Positions 1-8,548 of a DNA stretch of 64,000 nt are shown here, piece by piece. A model generated the notes under the pieces. The model did no database searches and was not told where the DNA came from. It was given only the letters and a program-made list of their open reading frames with translations. How positions within the stretch are numbered: position 1 is the first letter of the stretch; each line of letters opens with the position of its first letter. This DNA comes from Kosakonia sacchari. GTDB taxonomy: Bacteria; Pseudomonadota; Gammaproteobacteria; Enterobacterales; Enterobacteriaceae. The DNA lies in assembly GCA_900109485.1 (NCBI GenBank), contig FOAY01000007.1:147156-211155 (forward strand), written 5' to 3'. The translations under genes were made by a program, and so were the position numbers.

Positions 1-173
1 AGCCGCCACCCGGCATCAAGCCCGGAGCTGATTGCCCGATGGCGCTAACGCTTATCGGGCCTACAGCTTATCGCGCCTGGAAAAAAAGGTGATCGCTCAC
101 CCGCAGGCCGGGGCGCTTACCCGCAGGCCGGGTAAGGCGCAGCCGCCACCCGGCATCAAGCAACGAATACGGC
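1..173. repeat. REP/BIME-type palindromic repeats
   Basis: Several REP-like pieces lie just downstream of the leftward ABC transporter operon. The segment ending in AGCCGCCACCCGGCATCAAG occurs at 1-20 and again near 141-160, with a GCCCGATGGCGC...GCTTATCGGGCC inverted pair between them and two CCCGCAGGCCGGG cores near 110-132. This is the usual composition of enterobacterial BIMEs, which act at transcript 3' ends. The left border is cut by the window edge. Confidence 0.7.
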
Positions 174-869
174 TTACCCGCCGAGGTACATCTTTTTCAC
201 TTCCGGGTTGGCGAGCACCTCCTGCGCCGCGCCGGAAAGCACAATCTTGCCATTCTCCAGCACATAAGCGCGATCGGCGATGGTCAGCGCTGCGGTGGCG
301 TTTTGCTCCACCAGCAGAATAGTGATGTTCTCTTCGCGCAACTGACGGATGGTGGTAAACAGCTCGCCCACCACTTTCGGTGCCAGGCCGAGGCTTGGCT
401 CATCCAGCATCAACAACACCGGCTCACTCATCAAGGCGCGGGCGATCGCCAGCATCTGCTGCTCACCGCCGCTCATGGTGCCCGCCATCTGCTTACGCCG
501 CTCCTTCAGGCGCGGAAACAGGGTAAACATGCGATCCCGCAGGCGGGTGAAGTTTGCGAGGTTGTTATACGCCCCCATGCGCAGGTTTTCTTCGATGGTC
601 AGGTTGGTGAAGATTTTGCGGCCTTCCGGCACCAGCGCCAGCCCTTTACGCACAATGTGGTGCGTCTGGCTGCGCGAGATATCCTCATTGAGGAAATTCA
701 CCGTCCCGGTGGAGCGCACCAGGTTGATGATGCCGTTCAGCGTCGAGGTTTTTCCCGCGCCGTTGCTGCCAATCAGCGTCACAATTTCACGGTCGTTGAT
801 CTCAATATCAACGCCTTTCAGCCCCTGAATGACGCCGTAAAACACCTTTAACTCGCGGGCGCTAAGCAT
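174..869 (-). CDS. LivF-type branched-chain/amino-acid ABC transporter ATPase
   Basis: A 231-residue ATPase of the LivF (HAAT family) class, the usual length. It has a Walker A at about residues 34-41 (GSNGAGKT), the ABC signature MSGGEQQ and a Walker B LLMLDEPS, and ends in the family-typical YLGG. It powers an inner-membrane importer with the LivG-type ATPase encoded just upstream, whose stop it overlaps by 8 bases. It is the last gene of a five-gene operon and is followed by REP elements. The divergent D-amino-acid operon suggests the substrate is an amino acid or small peptide rather than leucine itself; this is inference. Confidence 0.9.
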   Translation of the reverse strand: MLSARELKVFYGVIQGLKGVDIEINDREIVTLIGSNGAGKTSTLNGIINLVRSTGTVNFLNEDISRSQTHHIVRKGLALVPEGRKIFTNLTIEENLRMGAYNNLANFTRLRDRMFTLFPRLKERRKQMAGTMSGGEQQMLAIARALMSEPVLLMLDEPSLGLAPKVVGELFTTIRQLREENITILLVEQNATAALTIADRAYVLENGKIVLSGAAQEVLANPEVKKMYLGG

Positions 870-1644
870 AACGTACCTCTCCCAGGTAGGCGGAAATCAC
901 CTCCGGATGTTGGATCGCCTCAGACATCAGCCCGCTAAACAGCGGTTTGCCATACTCCAGCACCATTACCCGTTCGCACAATGCGTTGACGAAAGGCATG
1001 TCATGTTCAATGAGCAGCACGCTCAGTTGATAATCCTTGCGCATGCGGAAAATCAGCCCGGCCAGATCCTCCGTCTCTTTCGGGTTCATCCCGGCGGCGG
1101 GCTCATCCAGCAACAGCAGTTGGGGCGCCGTTGCCAGCGCGCGGGCAATCTCCACTTTACGCTGGTTGCCGTAACTCAGATTGGTGGCCTGCAAATTGGC
1201 ATATTCAGCAATGCCGATATACTCCAGCAGTTCCATTGCTTTGGCCCGTGCGGCGCGTTCAGCCGGGAAGTAGCGGCCAATATGCAACGCCGCTTCCAGC
1301 AGTGAATAGCGGCTGGCGTGATCCAGCCCGACCATCACGTTTTCCAGCACCGTCATGGAGTTAAACAGGCGGATGTTCTGGAAGGTACGCGCAATACCGG
1401 CATTCACCACCTGGTTGGGCTTCAGCCCTTTGATCGATTTCCCCGCCAGCGTCACGCTGCCGCTGGTTGGTTTGTAGTTCGCGGTGATGACGTTAAACAG
1501 CGTGGTTTTCCCTGCGCCATTGGGGCCGATAAGGCCGAAAATCTCCGCTTCATCAACATGAAAACTGACGTTGTCGATGGCCCGCAACCCGCCGAACTGC
1601 ATCACAATATCCTCGACGTGCAGGATGACGTTATTTGCTGTCAT
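862..1644 (-). CDS. LivG-type ABC transporter ATPase
   Basis: A 260-residue ATPase of the LivG class. Visible are Walker A GPNGAGKTTLF near residue 40, the family segment ARTFQNIRLF, the signature LSYGNQRKVEIARAL and Walker B LLLLDEPAAGMNP. The longer insert after the Q-loop separates LivG from LivF proteins. The start overlaps the end of the upstream LivM-type gene by 14 bases, so the genes are translationally coupled. It should pair with the downstream LivF-type subunit under the LivH/LivM permease. Confidence 0.9.
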   Translation of the reverse strand: MTANNVILHVEDIVMQFGGLRAIDNVSFHVDEAEIFGLIGPNGAGKTTLFNVITANYKPTSGSVTLAGKSIKGLKPNQVVNAGIARTFQNIRLFNSMTVLENVMVGLDHASRYSLLEAALHIGRYFPAERAARAKAMELLEYIGIAEYANLQATNLSYGNQRKVEIARALATAPQLLLLDEPAAGMNPKETEDLAGLIFRMRKDYQLSVLLIEHDMPFVNALCERVMVLEYGKPLFSGLMSEAIQHPEVISAYLGEVRYA

Positions 1645-2677
1645 GACGGCTCCTTCTGCGCAACTGCCACAGCTCTTTTTTCCCCAGCAACCCTTCGCGG
1701 GCGAACAACATAATCAGCAACAGCAGCAGCGAGAAGACCACCATCCGCAGCCCCGGATAGGAGCCAAGATCGTAGCCGAACAGCGACAGCGGCTGGTCAA
1801 GGAAACGCAGCCATTCGCCGCTACCCACCACCACAATGGTGCCCAGCAGCGCGCCGGTGGTGCTACCCAGACCGCCGAGCACAATGATGATCAGCAACTG
1901 GAAGGTGAGCATAAAGTCGAACAGCCCCGGCGAGATCGTCGTCAGCAACGAGGCCAGCAGGCCGCCGCCAATCCCTTCAAAAAAAGCGCTGGTGGCGAAC
2001 GCGCAGGTTTTAATGCGGAAGGTATTGATACCCATCGCAATCGCCGCATCTTCATCGTCGCGAATCGCCTTCATCATGCGGCCATACTTCGACCACACCA
2101 GTTGCAGGATCATCCCGGTTGCTGCCAGCGCGAACAGGCCGCACCAGAACAGCAGATGCGGCTGCTGGGGAATATCGTTCAGCCCAATCGCGCCGTTGGT
2201 GATTTGCGGGTTGTTAATGGCGAGGATCTTGATAATAAAACCAAAGCCCAGTGTGACAATCGCCAGATAGTCGCCGCGCACGCGGAATACCGGAAACGCC
2301 AGGCACACCGCCAGCACGGCAGCGCACACGCCGCTGATTAACAGTGCGGGCAGGAAGCTGGCGTGCAGCACCATAATAAATGGGCTGGGCGCCGCCATTT
2401 CGAACATATCCATTTTGCTGTCGCTGGAGAGAATAAACAGCGCGGTGACATACGCGCCAACGGCGACAAAGCCGTTGGGCTCCAGCGAAAGCTGGCCGGT
2501 GACGCCGTTAATCAGGTTGTAGCTGACGGCGAGGATCATAAAGACGAAAACGGTACTGATCACCCGCACAATGTAGTCGTTAAACAGCAGGTTAATCCCC
2601 ACCAGTAGCGCAATGGTGATAAGAATAATCAGCAGGTTACGCCCCTGCGCGGCAAGCGTCGTGGTCGGGTTCAACAT
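1631..2677 (-). CDS. LivM-type ABC transporter permease
   Basis: A 348-residue hydrophobic protein with about nine to ten membrane segments. It carries the LivM/LivH family loop ATSAFFEGIGGGLLASL and the C-terminal GGLGSTTGALLG coupling region. It forms the translocation pore with the LivH-type subunit. Its ATG overlaps the stop of the upstream permease gene (TGATG on the coding strand). It is longer than LivH, as expected for LivM. The C-terminal RRRSRHDSK is a short basic cytoplasmic tail. Confidence 0.88.
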   Translation of the reverse strand: MLNPTTTLAAQGRNLLIILITIALLVGINLLFNDYIVRVISTVFVFMILAVSYNLINGVTGQLSLEPNGFVAVGAYVTALFILSSDSKMDMFEMAAPSPFIMVLHASFLPALLISGVCAAVLAVCLAFPVFRVRGDYLAIVTLGFGFIIKILAINNPQITNGAIGLNDIPQQPHLLFWCGLFALAATGMILQLVWSKYGRMMKAIRDDEDAAIAMGINTFRIKTCAFATSAFFEGIGGGLLASLLTTISPGLFDFMLTFQLLIIIVLGGLGSTTGALLGTIVVVGSGEWLRFLDQPLSLFGYDLGSYPGLRMVVFSLLLLLIMLFAREGLLGKKELWQLRRRSRHDSK

Positions 2678-3576
2678 CAGAAACGGCTCCTTTCCAGGCG
2701 TTCGTCACCCATGATGCCTACCGGGCGGAACAACAAGACCAGAATCAAAAACATGAAAGCGAACGCATCCTTATAGCCGCCAAGCTCCGGGAAAAGGGCA
2801 ACCGCGACCACTTCGGTAAAACCGAGAATAAAGCCGCCGAGCACCGCACCGGTGACGCTGCCAATACCGCCAAGTACCGCCGCCGCAAAGGCTTTCAGGC
2901 CAATCAGCACGCCCATTAGCGGGTCAATGGTGGGGTAGCTGATGGAATAAAACACGCCGCCCAGCGCCGCGAGGCTGCTGCCGAGGGCAAACACCAGCGA
3001 GATAATGCGGTTCGCATCGATGCCCATCAGCCGCACGGTATTGACGTCAAACGCCACCGCGCGGATCGCCATACCATAGCGGGTGCGATAGAGCAGCCAG
3101 AGGATCGCCAGCAACAGCAGCACGGTGATCAGCGGCACGATCCACGCCACGTTGGTAATGATGATGTGGCCGAAGGTCAGCGTTTTGTTGAAATAGTCCG
3201 GCGCGGAGAAGAAGCGCGAACTGCCACCAAACAGCACGTTGAACAGGTTTTCGAGAAAAAAACTGACGCCGATGGCGGTGATCAGCATCGAAATTTTCGA
3301 TGCCTGGCGCAGCGGGCGATAGGCGACCCGGTCAATGAACATGCCCAGCAGGCCGCACAAACCGAGGGTCAGGAAAATGGCTACCCCAAAGGGTAGCCCA
3401 ATCGAGGAAAACAGAAACAGGGTGGCAAATGCGCCGACCATCATCACATCCGCATGCGCGAAGTTAATCAGGCGCAGAACCCCGTAAACCATGGTGTAGC
3501 CGATAGCGATCAGGGCGTACATGCCGCCCAGACTCATGCCGTTGACTACCTGCTGGAGAAAAATGGCGCCATCCAT
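2677..3576 (-). CDS. LivH-type ABC transporter permease
   Basis: A 299-residue permease starting MDGAIFLQQVVNGMSLGGMY, which matches the N-terminal pattern of LivH proteins (QQ-NG---G--YAL-A-G). Eight or so membrane segments and the GGIGSVTGAVLGG loop for ATPase contact are visible. It lies 32 bases downstream of the substrate-binding protein gene and overlaps the LivM-type gene. The gene order (binding protein, H, M, G, F) is the canonical HAAT order. Confidence 0.88.
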   Translation of the reverse strand: MDGAIFLQQVVNGMSLGGMYALIAIGYTMVYGVLRLINFAHADVMMVGAFATLFLFSSIGLPFGVAIFLTLGLCGLLGMFIDRVAYRPLRQASKISMLITAIGVSFFLENLFNVLFGGSSRFFSAPDYFNKTLTFGHIIITNVAWIVPLITVLLLLAILWLLYRTRYGMAIRAVAFDVNTVRLMGIDANRIISLVFALGSSLAALGGVFYSISYPTIDPLMGVLIGLKAFAAAVLGGIGSVTGAVLGGFILGFTEVVAVALFPELGGYKDAFAFMFLILVLLFRPVGIMGDERLERSRF

Positions 3577-3608
3577 TAAAAAACCTCTTATTAACAGCCG
3601 GTTACTGC

Positions 3609-4745
3609 TTACGGATTGACTACGGTTTTAAAGGCGAGCTGGCCATCTTTCACTTCGTTGATCACCGCACTGCGCACCGCATCGCCATCTTTCAGCGTCA
3701 GCGTACCGGTTACGCCCTGGAAGTCTTTGGTGGCGCGGATTTTCTCGTTAACACAGACGCGATCGCGCGGGTTATTACACTGGTTCATGGCGTTGACAAT
3801 CACGTTGTACGCATCGGCCGCCATCGCACCCCAGGTGTGGGTCGGGGTTTTGAACTTCTCTTCCCAGGCTTTGATAAACGCTTCGCCGGCTGGCGTCTGC
3901 TCTTTGGCGTTCGGTGAGTAGTAATCGGTGGTCATATAGCCGTTGACCGCATCTTTACCCACTTCGAAAAATACCGGGTCTGCCGCCAGGCCATCGCCGC
4001 CCACAACCGGTTTTTCGAGGCCGAGCTGTTTCGCCTGTACGGCAATCAGCGCACCTTCGGTGTAGTAAATCGGCATGTAGATCATGTCGACGTTTTTCGC
4101 TTTCACGCTGGAGAGTTGCGCTTTGAAATCTTTGCTGCCCGACGGCGCCTGCACTTCGATAGGAATGGTGCCGCCGTTTTTCAGGAACTGGGTGCGGAAG
4201 GCTTTCGCCAGGCCAACGGAGTAATCGTTACTGCTGTCAAACACGATGGCGGCGGTTTTGGCTTTCAGATCGCGGGACGCCAGGTTCGCGCCGACCACGC
4301 CCTGGAAGCTGTCCGAGAAGCAGACGCGGCTGACATACGGATGGTTGCGGGTAACACGGTCGTTCGTCGCCGTCGAAGAGACCAGCGGCGTTTTGGTGTC
4401 GTCGGCGATTTTCACCATCGCCAGCGTATTCGAAGAGGTTACTTCACCGATCACGGCATCGACTTTATCGCTGGACACCAGGCGCTGCATGGCGTTCGCC
4501 GCTTCGACTTTGTCACTCTTATCGTCGATCACGATAAGCTTAATGGTGTCGCCGTTTTTCAGCGTCGGAGTGATGCCCTGAATCAGATCCAGACCTTTTT
4601 GTGAAGGCTGGCCATAGCCGCTCAGCGCACCGCTCAGCGGCAGCACCACACCGATTTTAATTTCTTCTGCCAGTGCACTGTGTGCGCCCGCCAGGCCGGA
4701 AATCAGTACGGCCATTAAAGAGACTTTCCCACCAAAACTCTTCAT
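3609..4745 (-). CDS. Periplasmic amino-acid-binding protein of LivK type
   Basis: A 378-residue type-1 periplasmic binding protein. I place the start at 4745 (MKSFGGKVSLMAVL) rather than 45 bases upstream because a GAGG element sits a few bases before it and it opens directly into a signal peptide ending ALA-EE. The mature protein begins IKIGVVLPLSGALSGYGQ, the classic first strand and ligand loop of the LivJ/LivK (Peripla_BP_6) family. It is only distantly like E. coli LivK, so its ligand is uncertain. The divergent D-glutamate/D-amino-acid operon makes a D-amino acid or peptide a reasonable guess. Confidence 0.88.
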   Translation of the reverse strand: MKSFGGKVSLMAVLISGLAGAHSALAEEIKIGVVLPLSGALSGYGQPSQKGLDLIQGITPTLKNGDTIKLIVIDDKSDKVEAANAMQRLVSSDKVDAVIGEVTSSNTLAMVKIADDTKTPLVSSTATNDRVTRNHPYVSRVCFSDSFQGVVGANLASRDLKAKTAAIVFDSSNDYSVGLAKAFRTQFLKNGGTIPIEVQAPSGSKDFKAQLSSVKAKNVDMIYMPIYYTEGALIAVQAKQLGLEKPVVGGDGLAADPVFFEVGKDAVNGYMTTDYYSPNAKEQTPAGEAFIKAWEEKFKTPTHTWGAMAADAYNVIVNAMNQCNNPRDRVCVNEKIRATKDFQGVTGTLTLKDGDAVRSAVINEVKDGQLAFKTVVNP

Positions 4746-4996
4746 TGTTACCTCACGTCCGTCAGTTGATTGTTTATGTTTAACCATCAATTAATGCGCA
4801 ACACTGGAATAACGAAGCGGCCGGAATACAGGAATTAACGGCCTGATGCTTTTGATTTATCGCATTTATTTAATAAAGGATTTGCCTGTTAATAACGATT
4901 TCACCATACATCCATTAATTAGATTTTTCTCATCCATTCTTCTTATAGATTTACCTGCCGTGATAGCACTTTTTTGGTTGCCTAAAATAGTGCAGT

Positions 4997-5013
4997 TGCG
5001 CCGTTGTGGTGCA
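4997..5013. promoter_or_regulatory. Candidate NtrC (NRI) binding site
   Basis: The 17 bases TGCGCCGTTGTGGTGCA match the NtrC consensus TGCACC-N5-GGTGCA at 11 of 12 fixed positions. It lies midway between the importer and dgcN promoters, where an enhancer would serve either direction. No sigma-54 promoter was found in the gap, so its role, if any, is unproven. Confidence 0.4.
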
Positions 5014-5181
5014 TGAATAAATAAGTGAGGTAGCGCGCAAAATATTTTTATGTCCTCGCTGTCTGCAATCGTCTTGTTTAAAGATAAAAATATTTTCAGT
5101 CGTTTTTTACAAACTCTTTAGCAGAATAAAAAACTGGATAATTGCAATAAATATGGTAATTAAGGCCTGCATTAGTGGTTG

Positions 5182-5209
5182 TTGACAATAATAAAACCCT
5201 TGTTATTCT
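5182..5209 (+). promoter_or_regulatory. Sigma-70-like promoter for dgcN
   Basis: A perfect -35 TTGACA at 5182-5187 is followed after 16 bases by TATTCT at 5204-5209. Transcription would start near 5216, giving a leader of about 85 bases before dgcN. Confidence 0.5.
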
Positions 5210-5299
5210 GCATTGGCAGTCAGTTTATTATTCCATTTTTCAGAAATGTTATTTCTGCGTTAATTATTTTATTCAGTCTTATCCTGAGGGGGATAAATA

Positions 5300-6301
5300 A
5301 TGAATATTCAAAAACCCTATCTGCTTTTTTTAGGTGATGCGCACGATCAACTGGCGGCGAAAGTCGCCGAAGGAATTAAACAATGGCATCCGGAATATTG
5401 CGTCGGGCAATACCGTATGGCGAACTGTCATGCCAATTGTCAGTTGCCGGATATGGATATTGACGCAGCGGTAAAAGCAGGCGCAAAAACGCTGGTGGTC
5501 GGCGTCGCTAACCGCGGCGGTATTATTTCAAAAGAGTGGATTTCCATCCTCAGCCATGCGCTGGAAAGCGGGTTGGATCTGGCGGCGGGCCTGCATAATA
5601 AACTGGCTGATGTCCCGGAACTGAAGGTACTGGCTGACCGTCTTGGCCGCTCGCTGTTTGATGTTCGCCACCCGACTCAGCAATATCCGGTCGCCAGCGG
5701 GCGTAAACGCAGCGGCAAACGTCTGTTGCCGGTTGGTACGGACTGTTCCTGCGGCAAGATGTACACGGCGCTGGCGATTGAAAAAGAGATCCTCGCCCGT
5801 GGCGGCAAAGCCACCTTCCGCGCGACCGGGCAGACCGGCATTCTGATCAGCGGCAGCGGCATCAGCGTGGACGCGGTGGTCTCGGACTTCGTCTCCGGCG
5901 CGGTGGAAACCCTCGCCCCGGATAACGACGCCGATCACTGGGATATCATCGAAGGGCAGGGGTCGCTGTTTCACCCTTCATTTGCCGGGGTGACCACCGG
6001 GCTTATCCACGGCGCGCAGCCGGATGCGCTGGTGCTGTGCCACGAACCTACCCGCACCCATATGCGCGGCGTTGACTATCCTGTACCGGATATTCTCGAT
6101 TGCATGGCGCTGAACCTGAAAATGGCGCAACTGACGAACCCGAAAGCGAAATTTATCGGCATTTCCGTCAATACGTCGGCGCTGGATAAGGCAGAGGCGA
6201 TTGCGCTGATGGCCTCCCTGCAGCAGCGTACCGGGCTGCCGGTGGTTGATCCGTTCCGTCAGGGCGTTGGCGCGCTGGTTGACGCGCTGGCGACGCTGTA
6301 A
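5300..6301 (+). CDS. dgcN: DgcN, D-glutamate N-acetyltransferase (DUF1611 family)
   Basis: A 333-residue DUF1611 protein. A P-loop-like GTDCSCGK lies about residues 146-153, preceded by the N-terminal Rossmann-like domain typical of the family. Work on marine bacteria showed that DUF1611 member DgcN acetylates D-glutamate to N-acetyl-D-glutamate, feeding DgcA. That assignment is transferred here by family and by the immediate neighbour: the TAATG junction overlaps the enolase-superfamily racemase by one base. The ATG is preceded by GAGGGGG. The operon continues with a D-amino-acid aminotransferase. The acetyl donor and exact substrate are not visible from sequence. Confidence 0.8.
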   Translation: MNIQKPYLLFLGDAHDQLAAKVAEGIKQWHPEYCVGQYRMANCHANCQLPDMDIDAAVKAGAKTLVVGVANRGGIISKEWISILSHALESGLDLAAGLHNKLADVPELKVLADRLGRSLFDVRHPTQQYPVASGRKRSGKRLLPVGTDCSCGKMYTALAIEKEILARGGKATFRATGQTGILISGSGISVDAVVSDFVSGAVETLAPDNDADHWDIIEGQGSLFHPSFAGVTTGLIHGAQPDALVLCHEPTRTHMRGVDYPVPDILDCMALNLKMAQLTNPKAKFIGISVNTSALDKAEAIALMASLQQRTGLPVVDPFRQGVGALVDALATL

Positions 6302-7278
6302 TGGAACTGTCGGTAGCGCATGAGCGCTGGCCGCTGCGCCAGGCGTTTACGATCTCGCGCGGCAGCCGCACGGCGGCCGATGTGGTGTCGGTCACGTTGC
6401 AGGCGCAGGGCATTACCGGGCGCGGCGAATGCCTGCCTTACGCCCGCTACGATGAAACCGTTGAAAGCGTGATGGCGCAGATTGAGGCGCTGCGCGGCGA
6501 TCTCGCTGCCGGGATGAGCCGCGAGCAGTTGCAGCAGCGGCTACCGGCAGGCGCGGCGCGCAATGCGCTGGACTGTGCCTTCTGGGACTGGCAGTGCAAA
6601 CGCAGCGGGCAGAGCATCTGGCAACTGACCGGCAGCGGAGCGCCGCACCACCTGCAAACGGCCTATACGCTGTCGCTGGATACGCCAGCGAAGATGCAGC
6701 AGGCGGCGCGGGAAAATGCCTGGCGTCCCTTGCTGAAGCTGAAGCTGGCCGATGAGCAGGATATCGCCCGCGTGACGGCCGTGCGGGAAGGCGCACCGCA
6801 GGCGCGGCTGATCGTCGATGCCAATGAAGGCTGGAACGAGAGCATCTATTTACCGCAGGCGACGGCGCTGGCGGCGCTTGGCGTCTCGCTTATCGAGCAG
6901 CCGCTTGCGGCAGGGCAGGACGCCGTACTGGCGCAGTTGCCGCATCCGGTGCCGCTGTGCGCCGATGAATCCTGCCATGATTCCGCCACGCTGGCGCAAC
7001 TGGTCGGGCGCTATGAGTTTATCAATATCAAGCTCGACAAGACCGGCGGCCTGACCGAAGCGCTGCGCGTGCGGGCACAGGCGCAGCAGCTTGGGCTGCA
7101 AATCATGGTGGGCTGCATGGTGGCAACGTCGCTGTCGATGGCGCCCGCCGTGGTAGTCGCGCAGCAGGCCAGCGTTGTCGATCTCGACGGGCCGCTGCTG
7201 CTGGCGGACGATCGCCCGCACGGGCTGCATTATGATGGCAGCGAACTTTTTCCACCGACACCGGCTCTGTGGGGCTGA
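6301..7278 (+). CDS. dgcA: DgcA, N-acetyl-D-glutamate racemase (enolase superfamily)
   Basis: A 325-residue enolase-superfamily enzyme of the dipeptide-epimerase subgroup. The two-base racemase machinery is visible: K-x-K in LLKLKLA (about 143-147), metal ligands in VDANEGW, IEQPL and ADESCHD, and the second catalytic lysine in NIKLDKTGG. These proteins are often annotated L-Ala-D/L-Glu epimerase (YcjG-like). Next to dgcN the better call is racemisation of N-acetyl-D-glutamate to N-acetyl-L-glutamate. The coding sequence is GC-rich and free of breaks. A dipeptide epimerase role cannot be excluded. Confidence 0.78.
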   Translation: MELSVAHERWPLRQAFTISRGSRTAADVVSVTLQAQGITGRGECLPYARYDETVESVMAQIEALRGDLAAGMSREQLQQRLPAGAARNALDCAFWDWQCKRSGQSIWQLTGSGAPHHLQTAYTLSLDTPAKMQQAARENAWRPLLKLKLADEQDIARVTAVREGAPQARLIVDANEGWNESIYLPQATALAALGVSLIEQPLAAGQDAVLAQLPHPVPLCADESCHDSATLAQLVGRYEFINIKLDKTGGLTEALRVRAQAQQLGLQIMVGCMVATSLSMAPAVVVAQQASVVDLDGPLLLADDRPHGLHYDGSELFPPTPALWG

Positions 7279-7301
7279 TGGCGAAGCGTAAGGAGAGAAT
7301 C

Positions 7302-8147
7302 ATGTCACGCACAGTCTATGTGAATGGCGAATACCTGCCGGAAGCGGCGGCGAAAGTATCGGTCTTTGACCGGGGTTTTTTGTTTGCCGATGCGGTGTAT
7401 GAAGTGACCGCCGTGGTGAATGGCAAGCTGGTGGATTTTGCCGGGCACTATGCGCGGCTGGTGCGCTCCTGCGGCGAGCTGGGGTTAACGCTGGCGGTGG
7501 ATGAAAACGGCCTGCGCGAGATCCACCAGCGGCTGATTGTCGAAAATGCGTTGCAGGAAGGCGGCATTTACCTGCAACTGACGCGCGGTAACGCCGGCGA
7601 TCGGGATTTCCATTTCCCGCCCGCCAGTACGCCGCCGACGCTGGTGTTATTCACCCAGGCGCGCGCGGTGGTGGATCACCCGGCGGCCAGCAAAGGCATT
7701 CGCGTGGTGACCTGCCCGGATATTCGCTGGCAGCGCCGGGATATCAAAACCGTGCAGTTGCTGGCGCCCTGTCTGGCAAAAGCCTTTGCCGAAGCGCAGG
7801 GCGCGGACGACGCTTTTTTGGTGGAAAACGGCTATATCACCGAGGGGAGTTCCTGTAACTGCTATATCGTGCAGGACGATAACACCGTGGTGACCCGGCC
7901 GCTGAGCAACAGTATTTTGCACGGCATCACCCGCAAAGCGCTGGTGAAGCTGGCCGAGGAGCACGGCGTGACGATCGAGGAGCGGCTGTTCACCCCGGAA
8001 GAGGCGCGCAACGCCCGTGAAGTGTTTATCAGCTCGGCCACCACGTTTGTCTGGCCGGTGATTGCCGTTGACGGGCAGACCATCGGCGACGGTAAACCGG
8101 GGCCGATCACCCAGCTTTTGCGGCGGATCTATTTGCAGATGCTTTGA
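7302..8147 (+). CDS. D-amino-acid aminotransferase (PLP fold type IV)
   Basis: A 281-residue class-IV aminotransferase. The start at 7302 follows AGGAGAG by about five bases; the in-frame start 33 bases upstream would overlap dgcA and adds no conserved residues. The family pattern is clear: YVNG-Y-P opening, VFDRGFLFADAVYEV, the PLP lysine K149 in RRDIKTVQLL and GSSCNCYIV. The DIKTVQLL context matches bacterial D-alanine/D-amino-acid transaminase (DIKSLNLL) more than IlvE. It would move amino groups from D-amino acids to 2-oxoglutarate, giving D-glutamate for DgcN. ADC lyase is a less likely alternative. Confidence 0.82.
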   Translation: MSRTVYVNGEYLPEAAAKVSVFDRGFLFADAVYEVTAVVNGKLVDFAGHYARLVRSCGELGLTLAVDENGLREIHQRLIVENALQEGGIYLQLTRGNAGDRDFHFPPASTPPTLVLFTQARAVVDHPAASKGIRVVTCPDIRWQRRDIKTVQLLAPCLAKAFAEAQGADDAFLVENGYITEGSSCNCYIVQDDNTVVTRPLSNSILHGITRKALVKLAEEHGVTIEERLFTPEEARNAREVFISSATTFVWPVIAVDGQTIGDGKPGPITQLLRRIYLQML

Positions 8148-8187
8148 GGTTTTAGCGCCGCCCGGTGAAATCTGTGACGCGTGTTAA

Positions 8188-8527
8188 GTGCCGGATGGCG
8201 CTGCGCTTATCCGGCCTACGGATAGATGCCGGTTTGATTTGTGTTGCACAATCCGTAGGCCCGGTAAGGCGTAGCCGCCACCGAAATGCAGGGAGTGATT
8301 TCTGTGCCGGATGGAGTTGCACTTATCCGGCCTGGGAATGGATGCCGGTTTGATGTGTGTTGCACAATCCGTAGGCCCGGTAAGGCGCAGCCGCCACCGG
8401 GCGATATTGCAAATGCAGGGAATGATTTCTGTGCCGGATGGCGCTGCGCTTATCCGGCCTGGGCATGGATGCCGGTTTGATGTGTGTTGCACAATCCGTA
8501 GGCCCGGTAAGGCGCAGCCGCCACCGG
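8188..8527. repeat. Tandem BIME array, three REP-containing units
   Basis: Three near-identical units begin with GTGCCGGATGG at 8188, 8304 and 8431. Each has a REP (GCTTATCCGGCCT), a conserved spacer (GATGCCGGTTTGAT followed by GTGTTGCACAATCC) and an inverted REP (GTAGGCCCGGTAAGGCG-AGCCGCCACCG). The repeat distance is 116 and then 127 bases, the difference being an 11-base insertion before the third unit. The array fills the whole convergent gap between the aminotransferase and the glycosyltransferase. ORFs seen here are repeat artefacts. Confidence 0.9.
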
Positions 8528-8548
8528 GCAAATCAACCAAACCCTGAT

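Larger units (their letters stand above)
4746..5299. promoter_or_regulatory. Divergent AT-rich control region, importer versus dgcN
   Basis: This 554-base gap separates the leftward importer from rightward dgcN and holds no convincing gene. It is much more AT-rich than the flanking genes. It contains a candidate NtrC site and a sigma-70-like promoter for dgcN, listed separately. I tested every GG or CC dinucleotide on both strands for the GG-N10-GC spacing of a sigma-54 promoter and found none. Confidence 0.7.

Noticed and set aside
1571-2341. 256-codon frame on the plus strand
   Set aside because: Antisense shadow of the LivM-type permease; Gln/His-rich low-complexity product typical of the reverse frame of GC-rich genes.
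4746-5299. Sigma-54 promoter for the importer or dgcN
   Set aside because: Every GG (or CC) was checked for a GC (or GG complement) ten bases away on each strand and none fits.
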